A stretch of 64,000 nt of DNA from Fallopia convolvulus (lineage: Eukaryota; Streptophyta; Magnoliopsida; Caryophyllales; Polygonaceae), in NCBI GenBank assembly GCA_964016875.1, contig OZ024728.1, positions 6,560,272 through 6,624,271 on the forward strand, written 5' to 3'. Below, piece after piece: positions 34,914 through 46,397 of the stretch (its first letter is position 1; every line of letters starts with the position of its first letter). Under the pieces are notes generated by a model, which was given only the letters and a program-made list of their open reading frames with translations, ran no database searches and was not told the DNA's origin. The translations under genes and the position numbers were made by a program.

Positions 34914-35050
34914 TTGGGCCCAGTAAAAATCAAGCCCATAATCCCTTTTTACTATCTAACCCTAGTTTCTATACTTCACTTGCGGCGCTCATCTATTCAT
35001 TCAACTGAAACAACTCTAGGAAGGAACTCGAGAGAGAGAATCGAGATGGA
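34914..35050 (+). promoter_or_regulatory. Captured plant promoter segment (site II and telo-box)
   Basis: A TGGGCCCA-like site II element (34914-34922), GCCCAT (34933) and a telo-box AACCCTAG (34958-34965) lie within 60 bp, followed by a leader-like stretch and an ATG at 35046. This combination is typical of promoters of growth-related plant genes. I infer that the CACTA element captured it. Confidence 0.5.
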
Positions 35051-35480
35051 GCGACGGAATCGGGGAGAAAGAACTCAGATTCTTCACCGTCGATATATCT
35101 TCTCCGCCTCGTCAAAGTCCACAAATTCGTCTCCAAATTGATCGGTTTGAGCTTTTGCTTCTCAATTGAATTTTTTTTCCTAATGTCTGTATGTCAATCG
35201 CGGTTCTGATTTCTCATTGAGATCCAAACTTTCACTTGTTTTGTATCAATGGCGTATTGCTGAGAATGTCCGCCTACAGACACCTGGCTGGGAGAAAGAA
35301 TTCGACTTCTTCACCGTCGGCTTATCTTCTCCGCCTCGTCAAAGTCTGCAAATTCGTCTCCAAATTGATTGGTTTGCACTTGTCGTTTTCAATTGAATTT
35401 TGTTTCCGAATGTCTCTCTTTATGTCAACTGTGGTTTTTATTCCTCAGATCCAATTTTCACTTGTTTTGTGTCGCTGGCG
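35050..35480 (+). repeat. Two tandem copies of a captured leader or first exon
   Basis: 35057-35247 and 35282-35478 are diverged copies of one segment ('gagaaagaa...tcttcaccgtcg...tatcttctccgcctcgtcaaagt...aaattcgtctccaaattgat', then 'ttcaattgaatttt...'), about 225 bp apart. In one frame it reads SSPS(I/A)YLLRLVKV(H/C)KFVSKLIG, possibly an N-terminal exon. The source gene is not recognised. Confidence 0.6.
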
Positions 35481-35511
35481 CTTGGCTGAGAACTCCCGGT
35501 CGCCATTCGGT

Positions 35512-35590
35512 CCTCAAGATAGCGGATTTTGGCATGTCCTGCCTCTTCCCTGAGGAAGCATCTCATATAAATACACGGAGAGTGGAGGGG
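35512..35590 (+). pseudogene. Captured receptor-like kinase fragment (DFG region)
   Basis: One frame reads VLKIADFGMSCLFPEEASH then INTRRVEG. This matches the activation segment of plant cysteine-rich or similar receptor-like kinases (KI(A/S)DFGMARLFPxxxTHxNTxR(V/I)xGT). Only about 26 codons are present, with no other kinase subdomain on either side, so it is a gene fragment carried by the transposon. Confidence 0.55.
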
Positions 35591-35699
35591 TGAGAGAAGC
35601 AAGCGTTCAACGATACAAGTAGAAGCGAGATTGGTACTAGCACTCTTCTAATTTTTTCAATAAAGTTGTCCATTCCCTCTTTTTTTTTACCAATGTAGT

Positions 35700-36104
35700 T
35701 ATCACACTCAGATGCAACATTTGATGAGTTTGATGCAAACGTTTATGATGGCTTAGTTATTCCAGGAGGAAGGGCCCTAGAGTACCTGGCTATGAACGAA
35801 GCTGCACTTGATTTGGTGCCAAAATTTCTGCCTCAGGAAAACCAATGGCCTCTGTTTGCCATGAGCAGTTGATTCTGGCTGCTGTTGACTGTTAAATGTC
35901 AAAAATGTACTGCATACCCTACTGTGAAGCCTGTTCTCATTGCAGTTGGTGCTAATTGGATTGAACCTTCAAGCATGGCTGAAAACCTGAAACTGTCGTT
36001 GATGGCAATCTTATAACACTTTCCACTTACGAAGGCCATCTTGAGTTCATCCGCTCCTTTGTTAAGGCTCTTGGGGCATCATAGACCTTCAGAGACAAGT
36101 GCAG
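35700..36104 (+). pseudogene. Captured DJ-1/PfpI-like exon
   Basis: An exon-like block is bounded by a pyrimidine tract with TAG at 35697-35699 and a perfect donor CAG/GTAAGT at 36104/36105. It encodes YDGLVIPGGRALEYLAMNEA, MASVCHEQLILAA (nucleophile-elbow Cys followed by His), CTAYPTVKPVL, NWIEPSSMAE and then DGNLITLSTYEGHLEFIRSF. These are the landmarks of the tandem-domain plant DJ-1 homologue D/YLS5 group, a class-I glutamine-amidotransferase-like fold. Frames change at about 35835, 35890 and 35990, so no intact protein results. Confidence 0.8.
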
Positions 36105-37230
36105 GTAAGTACTAGTAATTTCGATCTTACATTATTAGTTCATTCGAAAACTTATTGATTGTGCTCTTTTAGAGTTGCAAAAATGATTACACTCTTTAGA
36201 GGTTTTGTTGCTTTCTGGTTGATTTGTACTGATTTTCTTTTACCTCCTATTTGGCACCATGCTTGATTGAAAAGGAATTGCTGTGTTTATTAAAAACCAT
36301 GCGATCAGACTATTGGCACTGCTTTTTTCCTCCATAGCAGCAAACCTTTTTTTAATTATACTCCATAGTAGTTTTAGACTTTTAGTTCAATAAATCAATT
36401 AAAATTGTTCAGTATTTTTAGTCTTGTTACAATTTTTGGGAGTAGCAGCTCAAGTAAGTTTGCTGATACAGAACCCTTCAAAATTTTCCCTCACACCGAT
36501 TGAGATTTCTTAATACAATACATGAATACTTGTAATTTTTATCACCTGCTTGTCATGGCAATTTAGAAACTGTTTGTGGTATCTTTGGTGTTGCAACCTT
36601 ATTATTTTGTTTGAAATCAATGAATATATTTATTCCGTTTTTGATTGAGTTCTTTGTATGTTTTTAATATTCTTCATTGTAGATATCCATTCTGAATTAG
36701 GTTAAGTAGACGTGTGATTTATAAATGAGGCACGTGAATAATTATGTATTTCTTGCCTTGCTTAAAGAGTAGCTTTTGTCTAAGATTAAAGAAGTTGAAA
36801 ATTGTGTTTGATGCAGGTAGATGTTGTTGTTGTCTGGTTTGAAGAATATAAGGCTAATATACGTTTGCTTGCTCTTCCAGGTTCTAGGAAATTCAAAGGG
36901 TGATGTTGTTGTTGTTATCTCAATTGCTCTTCCAGGCATAGATTTGTTGAATTAAGATTAAGTTTAGGCATTGATCCATTTGTTGCCATAGGCATTGAAT
37001 TGTTTGTTGTTCAAAATTTTGTAGCTCATAGTTGCTACCTTGAAGATGTTGTAGATGTTGCTATGCATTATGCTTTTTGGATCTCTATTGATTTGGTTTG
37101 TGAATGCTTGATGTATTGTTAAGATCTAAGTTAAGATGCTTGATGTTTGATGATTTTAGATCTCTACTGTTTGGAAATAAGCAGAATTATGGTATAAAAT
37201 TTATTATTTTTTTTAAATGCCTAATTTTTT
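36105..37230. other. CACTA interior, right half, non-coding
   Basis: AT-rich intron-like sequence follows the DJ-1 donor site and may be captured intron. Near 36820-36950 a short segment ('gatgttgttgttgt...gctcttccagg') is duplicated. No exon is recognised. Confidence 0.5.
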
Positions 37231-37640
37231 AACCACAAAATTTGAAACAAAATAGATTCATGGCAAATTTCAAGGCTAATGGCCACGAAATATGTGCGAT
37301 TATGAGTTCAAATTCGACTCGACTTTAGATACAAAATATATTCATGGCTAAAATTTGATGGTGATGCACTCAAAACCAACCACGAAATTCAATTCTGGCT
37401 AATATGGTTGAACATGACTTTCGTGGCCAATAGCCACAAAATTAGCAATGAACTAATTCAGGGCTATTATTTGCAGCTAAATAGCTACAAAACTAAATTT
37501 CTATGGTTCTTTTTCAGAGTGATATTTAGCCTCGTGCGTTTTAGCCCTAGGGCACCTTTCGTAGGGCAATCTGTTGGGGATGTCGTGGCTAATGTGATTT
37601 CGTGGTTATTTTTGTGGCGGAAGTCGTGTCTATTTTCCTG
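37231..37640. repeat. CACTA right subterminal repeats
   Basis: Repeated 'ggccacgaaat', 'agccacaaaatta' and 'cgtggctaa' words in both orientations, matching the left subterminal region and lying directly inside the right terminal inverted repeat. Confidence 0.75.
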
Positions 37641-37799
37641 ACTACAGACGCGTTTTCCAGCAGTGTCATGTATTCCCCAATGTGGAAAAGACGTGCTTTC
37701 TCCAATAGTTCGAATGCTCTAGGGCAACATACTAGAGCTGCTACAATTGCTTTAGCGGGAGCAACTGATAGAACAAACCATTAGCCTTGTCTCTTGCTG

Positions 37800-38656
37800 A
37801 CTTGCCACTATCCTTTCCTTATCAAAAGAAAAAAAAATGGGACTGAAACTATGTGGCATCATCGGGTGCATATAGTCATTTTGCGAAATCAATCCTTTCT
37901 GGGATGTGGAATGCAAGTCTACTTCGAGTGCACGTTGGAAAGCAATTATTCTCATAAGAGAAGAGATCAAAGAGAGACATGATCAAGAAGCCAATCATGC
38001 CATCATAATGAACAAAAATGGTAGATTTGATTGGAAACTTATTTGTGACAACTTTAGAGTTATGTGCCCATAAACTCCCTGGATTTGGGGCAAACTCAAC
38101 ACCCCTAGAGTTTTCTTCACAATTTGGATGATAGCAAGCAGTGGAGTCCACACCAAAGAAAAGCTCAAATAAATGAGTATTCTACAAGATGATAAGTGCG
38201 AGCTCTATACAAACATTGAACAAGAATCATTAGACCATCTATGGTTCAAATGCAAGTGCTCTAGAGAGGTGCTCAATTAGGAAGGTTCTTTCATGGGCCA
38301 AGATTGGAAGAAGGTACAACAATTTTGATGAATGGCTAAGATCCTTAAAAAGCATGAGCAATAGAAGGAGCATGTCCAGATGACTTGTTGATGTGCAGTG
38401 AGTTATTACATCTAGAAAGATAGGAATAGTAAAGTGTTTAGATTGGAAGATTGTACTAGTGATGAATGCTCTAACATTGTGATTTGTCATGTTCGAAATT
38501 GTGTTAAAGCTAAATGGAAAAAGAATAATAGAGTGTATAGGAGACGGTGTTTCAAGATATGAATTTGAAAATCTTGATCTCTTCTACGTTGACATGATGA
38601 TATTTTTGTTACTAATTCTACACATGAATGAATTACCTCGTTATTAAAAAAAAAAA
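37800..38656 (+). pseudogene. 5'-truncated LINE remnant with poly(A)
   Basis: The plus-strand sequence preserves the zf-RVT region seen at the end of plant LINE ORF2 (RVFFTIWMIASSGVHTKEKL, then KCELYTNIEQESLDHLWFKC), with many stops. It ends in an A-run at 38646-38656. Upstream it corresponds to the part after the RT. Only the 3' end of the element remains. Confidence 0.7.
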
Positions 38657-41600
38657 GTGACTGAATTAAAATGTATCCCAATTATTAGAATACGTACACA
38701 TATGAATATATGATTCAATTTACATGATATGCAATATGTACGTTACATGCACTATATATGTACACGTACGCGAGCAGATGCTATATATGATCGTTAATAA
38801 TTAGATGAATTATAAGGAGTATATTATCAATGATCTTGACACATAAGGATATATTAATTTGGATAGATTAAGGCTAAACTTGAAAATATAGATATACATA
38901 GGCAGACAATTGAATCTAGCTATCTAGCTATAGCTAGTTAAGCTCTAGTAGCCTGTATATACTAATGTTGTACTGCTACGAGTAGTAGTAGTTAATACTA
39001 AGTTATAAATTCACCGCGATTGATAAGTGATAACATGGGTTGAGGGCATAAATAAATTTGGTCCCAACTCTAGAGCCCATTTTGCATTATTTTGTTCCTT
39101 ATTTATATAGATTTCCCATTTCACTCATTGGAAAATCATCAATTTCAATTAAATATAATTTATTTTAGAATAAAAAAACTAATTCAGAAAATGCCAGCTG
39201 CCATCAGGTACGTACTCTACGCGCAAAACAATGTTAAGCATAACTAAAAATAAATGAGAATTTTCGACCAAAAAAAAATAATAAAAAATGAGAATTAATA
39301 TGAAAATACTCAGCTATATATATGCCTAAATTTAACATTTTAATGGTCAATTTTTCAGCGACATACGGAATTTATATTTCTCTACCGGGAGACCAATTTT
39401 GTATTTTATATTTTGTATTTGATCGATCGAGCGTCAATGTCAATTGTCAAATACTAACATAGTCTCTAGTCACAAACTGTGTGGTGCATAGTGGTTTCCC
39501 TATGCCAAAGGAGATACGAAAGTTTGGAGATGCCTTTCCCAAAATAAACTCCATTGTTTTGATTTGTCTTTAAGGGCCTCAACAATAGACGTATAAGAAA
39601 ACCAAAAACAAAAGACCTAACCAAACATGACCTAATTCCAAAATTTGACTTGTTTGCTTCGTATGATTTAGGCTTAGGCATTTAGAATTGTACTCTTCAA
39701 CATATGATTAAGCAATTAATGACCAAAATGAAAAACTACTCTCCCAAAGATAGATAAGTTCAAACTTGAAAAAAAAAGAGTCTAATGTTTAATCTCGTAA
39801 CCCAAACCAGCCTTGTTTGTATGTTTAGCTAGCTAGAAGCTCAACAATTTAATTAAATCAAAGATCAAATTATGGAAAGAAATTTAGAAATCAATGAGCC
39901 ATATTTTACCTTTTAAAAGAAGGTTTCTTATCCTATGTCTTAAGTTCAAATTTAGAAATCACGTACCATCCGTTATCTAGTCATGTGTCACAATGTCAAG
40001 GTTTTTTGAAAAGGGACTGATCGACAAGTCCAATTCTGACAAGTATATTGTTAAGCCAATTGCTTGGGAAATCATCTTGCTTTCCTTTGTTTGCTTGGCA
40101 AATCACAATGCCAAGGTTCTACTTTGCTTTTAGATGATGTTAGGGGTTAGGATATCCCTGCTTGTATACTACTCAACCATTTATTTGTTTTTAATAAAAG
40201 TTCCCATTGAGGGGATGAAGAGTGTCATCTCTCTTTCTACCAAAAATAGTCTATTGCTGAATGCTGAAGGCTTTGTTCTCTTCAGCCCTTCACTTCTCCC
40301 CACTACCCCGTTTAGTTCTAGTTCCTTTTGTCGTTGTTTGTACTTTCGTTACTTGTTTCTTTTGTTTGTTTAGTCTTGTTTGCCGATTTATCCGGTTGCC
40401 GTTTCCACAGCCTCTCGGTAGCACTAGGTTTGTCCGATATACCGAATCTTTACCTACTCAAAAAAAAAGTCTACTGCACTTGTCAAAAAATCACCTAGAC
40501 TCTTGTCTAAATTTGCCAGGTAGTTCAATCTATTTAGAGTGAACTCTAACCTCAATTGCAAGGTTGATACAAAAATCAAGAAAGGTGGAACTCTCAGTGT
40601 TGGAATCTATTTGGAAATTAAGCAAACATTTTTTTCTTCTTCAAAAGCATCCAATATGCACAAAAAAATCTAGGGCAAAAAGAGTATTTTTTTGGCAACT
40701 GTTTTCTGTGGCAGTTTCTGATCGACTTTCTTCGCCTCTCTCCGTTTATTGGTCGTGGGAGCTAGGGTTTTCCTATCATCATCATGCGGGTGTTACCGAT
40801 TCTGTGTGTGTGGGGATCAGTTACTTAGTTCTTGGGATGGTCGAGGGAGGGAAAAGGGATTTGCATCTGACTCGCATATTCAGAGGCAAGGATGTTAGAC
40901 TCCGCAAATGTGTATTTGACATATATGTGGAGGTTTGAGCAAATACTATATGATTGTTTTTTTGATTGTGAAATTAAAGTTGAACCGGAGACATCTGGAT
41001 ACTACTTGTAGATGCTTAATCGTTTGACTAGATGTTTGAAGATAATAAATACTATGTAAATGTTAGCCAGGTTTGAATTGACTCAAGTATGCATTAATGT
41101 GAAACTAAATCGCATTCGATCAATATCAAGATTTTGATGTATATGCGAAGATGATTAAATGGGATAAAAATGCACAAAATGAAGAATACTTCTGCTTCTA
41201 ATAGCCGATTAATTTTGATGAAATTTTAAAAATGGAGCTTACGTAGTTGAAATTAACAAGAAAAAGTACTTAATTAATTTTTGAATCAGAAATCACAAAG
41301 TTTCCTGGAGCCTATATGGAGAAGCACATATGCTATAGCCAGTACGAAATTAAACTTTCATATAAAAATTCATAGTTGAAAGGAACGTGTGAGTCTTGCA
41401 ATTTAATGAGGTTAGCCCAAATTAACTTTGAAAGTGATCATTCATATGTAACATATATACTTGAATTTTACCAAGCTGTACGTTCCATTCAACTTTCATC
41501 AACTTGCAGGAATTATTGTTCGGTTACCAGAAAAGAAAATTAAAACTCTTAAATATAGTCCACAAAATTGAAGTATCATGCCTTGCCTTAAATTACTACA

Positions 41601-41727
41601 TGGTGAAAGGGTATATATTATGCTTATAATTTTTTCCTATGCCCCAAGTTCATATAATGAGTTACCAAATTTGGATTATAGTATATGACATAGTGCTATA
41701 TATATTGATAGAATATTATAGTACATT
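38657..41727. other. Intergenic DNA, mostly unassigned
   Basis: AT-rich with no gene found. At 40130-40475 a T-rich segment ends '...ctttacctactcaaaaaaaaa', which looks like the 3' UTR and tail of a plant LINE. A partial copy of 'gttgaaccggagacatctgg...gactagatgtt' near 40980 recurs near 43240. ORFs here are short and lack coding character. Confidence 0.5.
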
Positions 41728-42366
41728 CAGGGGCGGACGCACCTTGTGCCCAGTGACAGCCCCCACTGGGATTTTTTTAAAAAAAAAAAAATTTTAAAAT
41801 ATATTAAAATGTAGGTTATTTGATATTTTCTTCGTTTAGTTCCATTTATTTGTCATTCTAGATTTTTTTTTTTTTAGTTTTATTTATCCTTCTAGGTATT
41901 TTGTTCAAAAATTTTCAATATTACATTTTGTATTTATCCAATCAAAAGTAAGACACATTAAATGTATCCACCATTCGCCTTTTATTAATATAAATTTAAT
42001 AGGGGGCAATTAGTAAGAATAGAACGTGTCTTAATATATGTGCATTATACTATAAGGACAAATAGAACTAAACGGAGGGAGTAAACACTAGTCTATTTGG
42101 TCAGAAAAAAAAACCGATTAATTTTCCATACATATAAAATAAATTAAAATGATTTTTTATACCAAAAATCACTAAATTTTATGAAAAAATACAAAATTTC
42201 TATATAATTTTTTTATATACATAAAAATATAATTTTTTTTCAATATTTTATAATAAAAAATACAAAAAAAATTTCCTGGCTTCGCTAGGAATTTTTTCTG
42301 TTGTCGAAAAAATATCCAAAGGAATTTAGCCCCCACTGGCTCAAATTCCTGACTACGTCACCACTA
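41728..42366. mobile_element. hAT-type MITE
   Basis: A perfect 8-bp duplication AGTACATT flanks the element (41720-41727 and 42367-42374). The ends are inverted (CAGGGGCGGAC on the left, GTCACCACTA on the right). Inner copies of 'agcccccactgg' in both halves extend the symmetry. The 8-bp duplication and CAG-type ends indicate hAT. No transposase; a Stowaway MITE sits inside. Confidence 0.85.
41826..42081. mobile_element. Stowaway MITE nested in the hAT MITE
   Basis: The left end TTCTTCGTTTAGTTCCATTT and right end AATAGAACTAAACGGAGGGAG are inverted copies bounded by TA dinucleotides (41824-41825 and 42082-42083). This fits the Tc1/mariner-type Stowaway family. 256 bp, non-coding. Confidence 0.8.
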
Positions 42367-42374
42367 AGTACATT

Positions 42375-45300
42375 GGAGGTAAAGTATACTATACATTACA
42401 TCTTACTTAATTATCTTACACATTAGATGTAATGAATAGTACTTTTAACAATTAAAATAAAGAACAATTTAAGTTCAGTTTCGATGAGCAAACGTTGATT
42501 CAATTAGGTATTGTAATTATGAATTCGGGTAGATAGCATCGTTTGCATAAATATGATTTTTATATATCAATAGAATAATAGTGTGTAAGAAAGGGATCTA
42601 GAATATATTTATACATACGGAGTATATAAATAGTAAATGTAATATATCTAGAGATGAACAACATGCAATTAGAATTCCAAGGTCAAATGACATAATTAAG
42701 ACCTTACCTTACAAGGAACATCCTGACATTTGCTGCATTCATTCAAATTCTTAACATTCATGACTTTTATTCATTAACTATTTAATTATTACTCCATATG
42801 TCAGTATATTTCTAGTAATTAATTAGATTCATTTTGATATGTGGCCTTATAGATTGTTTGTAAAGTAAGAGTTATTACTACATCCCACATGCATATGGTT
42901 ATAAAATACTGTTAAATTAAAGTTATGTCTCTAAAATCTTGAATTTTTTTTTTAACAAATTGGAAAAAGATAATTTGAAGATTTTGAAGAAAAAGATGGG
43001 ATAAATATATAGTTCATGGTATTTAAATCAAGTTATCCTATACGAATTTATTCATGTATCAAATTATAATTCACAAATGTTAGTATAATTAATTTATATT
43101 CCCTATATTGAATAAGAAAGTTTTGTATAATAGTACGTCTTAGGAAATACTAGAAAGGAATTCATAAATAATGGGTTGGCCCCTTGCATCTGATCCATGA
43201 ACCAGGTCTTCAGGACCTCATCCGCCTTTTTTTTATGAAAGTCGAACCGGAAACTTCTGGGTACTATCCTTAGAGATTTAACTAGATGTTCGAAAGCATT
43301 CGGGATCTCATACGTTTGGATGCTCTAGCTATATATGTCGACCTTGATCCTAATAATAGTAGGGTCGATCTAATTTCTTTCCTTATAAAAAATAAAAAGG
43401 TAATTAAATCAGGCAAACCAAGCAAACTTACGATTATAAAATGTTGGTAATAAATTCAAGAGGGGCAATTCCTAGGGTTTCCGACAACAGCGGAAGTAAA
43501 GCCAAAACATTAATCCTAATTAATTAGTAAGATCTAAGTAGTGGTAGAGGCCATGGATTTTGGAAATTGGATGCATGTTTTGTGAACGTGGAAAGTATCA
43601 AAATTAAACAAACACTTTTCTTAAATTGTGCAGCGATCAAACCGGGACAGAAGTAGAAGATGCTTCTTAGGAAGCGTTTGTTATAAAAGTGCTTATGGTT
43701 TAGATCGAGTAATTAATGACTCGCGTCGAAGTGATATATGGGTTGGTTCTTGATTTGGAGTTCGATTAGGGAATGGTGCAATTGCTCGAACAAACATGGT
43801 GCATCATCAAATTTCTTTCAAGTGTTGATCAAGTCGAATCTTCCTAGCTAATGCTAGTATATATGCAAAGATTGATCGATATTAATAAGTCTTTTCTAAA
43901 ACAAACAAAAAATATGTGATCCAAACGTAGAACGATATATAGTGTGTAGTCATTGGATAGGTTTGAGAGAGATATTAGACTCCTATGGAAGTCAGATTGA
44001 GTGAGAACGAGAGATGAGAACGAATAGAGGAATTGGCTTATCATATTTGAGGTGCCATGTCACTCGTTTTGGATGGAATCAAACGGTGAAATGGATATGG
44101 ATTTTGGGTGGTGAAAAACTAACGGAGCATGAAACATGGGTGGTTTTCAGTAATTATTGAAAATACGGGTGGTTAAGTGAAATATGCCATATTATACGGG
44201 TGGTTTTCAACCAATTCCTAAACGAATAATACAAAGTAAAGAATTGAAAGCGAGTGATACAAGAGATATTGGCGCAGTTTGGCCAAGCCTGCGAAGCCTC
44301 AGTTGGGAAGGTTGATGAGACTCCACCCCTATGACAGCCATGGAGGAAGGGAAGGCCATGTACATATGCTCTTAGGGACCCTTGACACGTGCTTGTACCA
44401 AGGCCATCGGGCGCGCCACGACCTCACTTGTGTGTAGTATCATCCCTAGCCATGACACAATTGACACTGACGGTAGGATCATCTCCCATGTCACCATCGT
44501 TGGAGTCGACGTATCGCAAGCCGTGTCCGGACTCGAGTCGCGCATTGTCGTTCCCGCGACACTCGCAACTTGAGGTTTTTCCGCGCCGTGCCAGTGCCCT
44601 CACAATTGACGAGCCTCGACTAACAGACATGATTTCTACTTTATAATATATTTAGTAGATAATTAATGTATTTAAAATAAAATGCGAAAATGATTAAAAT
44701 TTCAGTACTAAAATAACATTTATTTTCGACCAAGAAAGAATATCAATACGCGTATCTTGAAAATGAGCGTACTAATTAATGCTCATTAGTTTAATTACTT
44801 TCATGGAACCAGGAAATTAATGGTGCGAACAAGAAATATGGTTAACTAATAAGTATTGAAATTAGTGTCAAACAAGGTGGGAGATTTGAGAAGGAATCTT
44901 ACCAAGTGTACAATACTATATAGATGCTCCCATTTCCACGGTACACCTCTAGTTCTTATACTGTCATTCATGCAATAAATTATATGATTAATTAAATATT
45001 GATTTTCATAGTATTTTATATATAACACGTTAGTTTATTAAGCTTCCAATTCTGTTTGGATTAATATTTAAATAGATTTGGCTTCTAATTCTTTTGTCAT
45101 TTTCTACGGGAAGATCCTATACATACACAACGTAAGTGTTTGCCAGAATTATAAATTCCTATCATGCATGTAACCAAATTATATGTCCCTAACAATATGA
45201 GCAACATATTTCATACAAGTGTCTGCTTGAAACATGCCTTTCATATTTCATGATTACATTATAACTATACATTTCAAGCTTTTTATTTATTATCGATTTT

Positions 45301-46022
45301 TTTATAATGTGTGCTTAATTAGGACACATAATATATATAAAGATCTTTTATTAGAAAGAGTTGGTATATTGTAACTTTTTAAGATTATTTAAAATTTTGT
45401 TTTAAGATCGATTTACGGAGTATTGTTTTTTTTAGATTTAGTTTATAAAACTAGCATTTCTTAAATTAAAGCCTAGATATATTTGAATATTGGGATGAAT
45501 CAAATTTTGATTGGACTACATGTACATCCAACATAGTTACATAGTCACACACAATACATCATTATTGAACATTGACACAAAATTTGAGTTTGAAGGTTAT
45601 AGTATACACTTTTTAATATCTAACTATGCAAAGCTAGCTAAGAGCCATGTAGAGACAGGGATATGTCATCACAGTCATTAATGTGAAAAGATTGAAAGCA
45701 CATTTCATCTGATCTTGAATGCTACGACTCTGCATATTTGACCAAGATATGTGTTATTCCGGATTAGGGGCCATTTTCACCATCAACATGGAGGATGTGA
45801 ATTGTGTACCACATATATAGCATTGTCATTTACCTAGTGTATAGTCTCAATTAATCCCATTTGGTACACTCTAAAAAATAACTTTAATTACTAAAAACCT
45901 AAATTTTGAGTTGTTTGATAGGTTTTAGTAGAGTTAAAAGGAAAACTAAGTCAAGTTTCAAGTTTGCCTATAAAAACATGACATTCTGTACGTGATCATA
46001 AGGTCGCAAATTTATATCTCCC
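42375..46022. other. Intergenic DNA with a GC-rich island
   Basis: Mostly AT-rich and featureless. 44270-44640 is a GC-rich island with many CG dinucleotides (for example GGGCGCGCCACG) and overlapping short ORFs on both strands that match nothing I know. It may be a retroelement fragment. 'acgggtggtt(tt)' recurs three times at 44125-44210. Confidence 0.5.
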
Positions 46023-46080
46023 ATTTCTCATTCTAATGTCCTAATTCCTCTAGAGGTATTAGGACATTAGAATGAGAAAT
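46023..46080. repeat. 58-bp near-perfect palindrome
   Basis: ATTTCTCATTCTAATG... is followed by its reverse complement ending ...CATTAGAATGAGAAAT. The centre is CCTCTAGAGG, and one mismatched pair is seen. It can form a long hairpin. No element is recognised around it. Confidence 0.9.
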
Positions 46081-46397
46081 ATGTGTTTAAAGACCTCAAA
46101 AGTACAACTAAATCACAGAGATTGAATCTCGTGCGGAACAAATGTTCTATGCGAATATGTGATAAATAAAAGTGCATTGTAAAGCCTCAAAAGTGCATCT
46201 CTAAATGACACTATTACGATGCATTTTAAATCATTAAAAGTAAATTCATACAGTGCACATTTGATAAGAACCGTTGACCGAGTGCATCCAAAGGTCAGTA
46301 ATAAGCCTCGTATTATACATAACGTACCTAACACATGATTTACACTCCTATATTACAAGGGCACAAATACAAAAGATGACGAATTAATCTAGTTTCG

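Larger units (their letters stand above)
31413..37665. mobile_element. Non-autonomous CACTA (En/Spm) transposon with captured host sequences
   Basis: The ends are inverted repeats beginning CACTG(T/C)TGGAAAACGCGTC, with a 3-bp TCA duplication outside (31410-31412 and 37666-37668). Both fits are exact for the CACTA superfamily. Subterminal DNA on both sides is full of 'agccacga' words, the kind of repeat bound by CACTA transposases. No transposase ORF is present. The interior holds a 39-bp tandem array, a captured promoter and leader, a kinase fragment and a DJ-1-like exon. Confidence 0.93.
30879..37707 (-). mobile_element. Old TRIM element, its right LTR split by a CACTA transposon
   Basis: The left LTR is 30879-31058. 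The interior carries the reverse of a purine tract (31059 onward) and a primer site in reverse (GCTCTGATGCCA, 31251-31262). The right LTR begins at 31263, is cut at 31412 and resumes at 37666-37707 (TCATGTATTCCCC...). The left LTR has the undivided form (ACTCATGTATTCCCTG), which proves the insertion site. It is the same family as the TRIM at 18022 but in reverse orientation and much more diverged. I see no target duplication. Confidence 0.8.
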
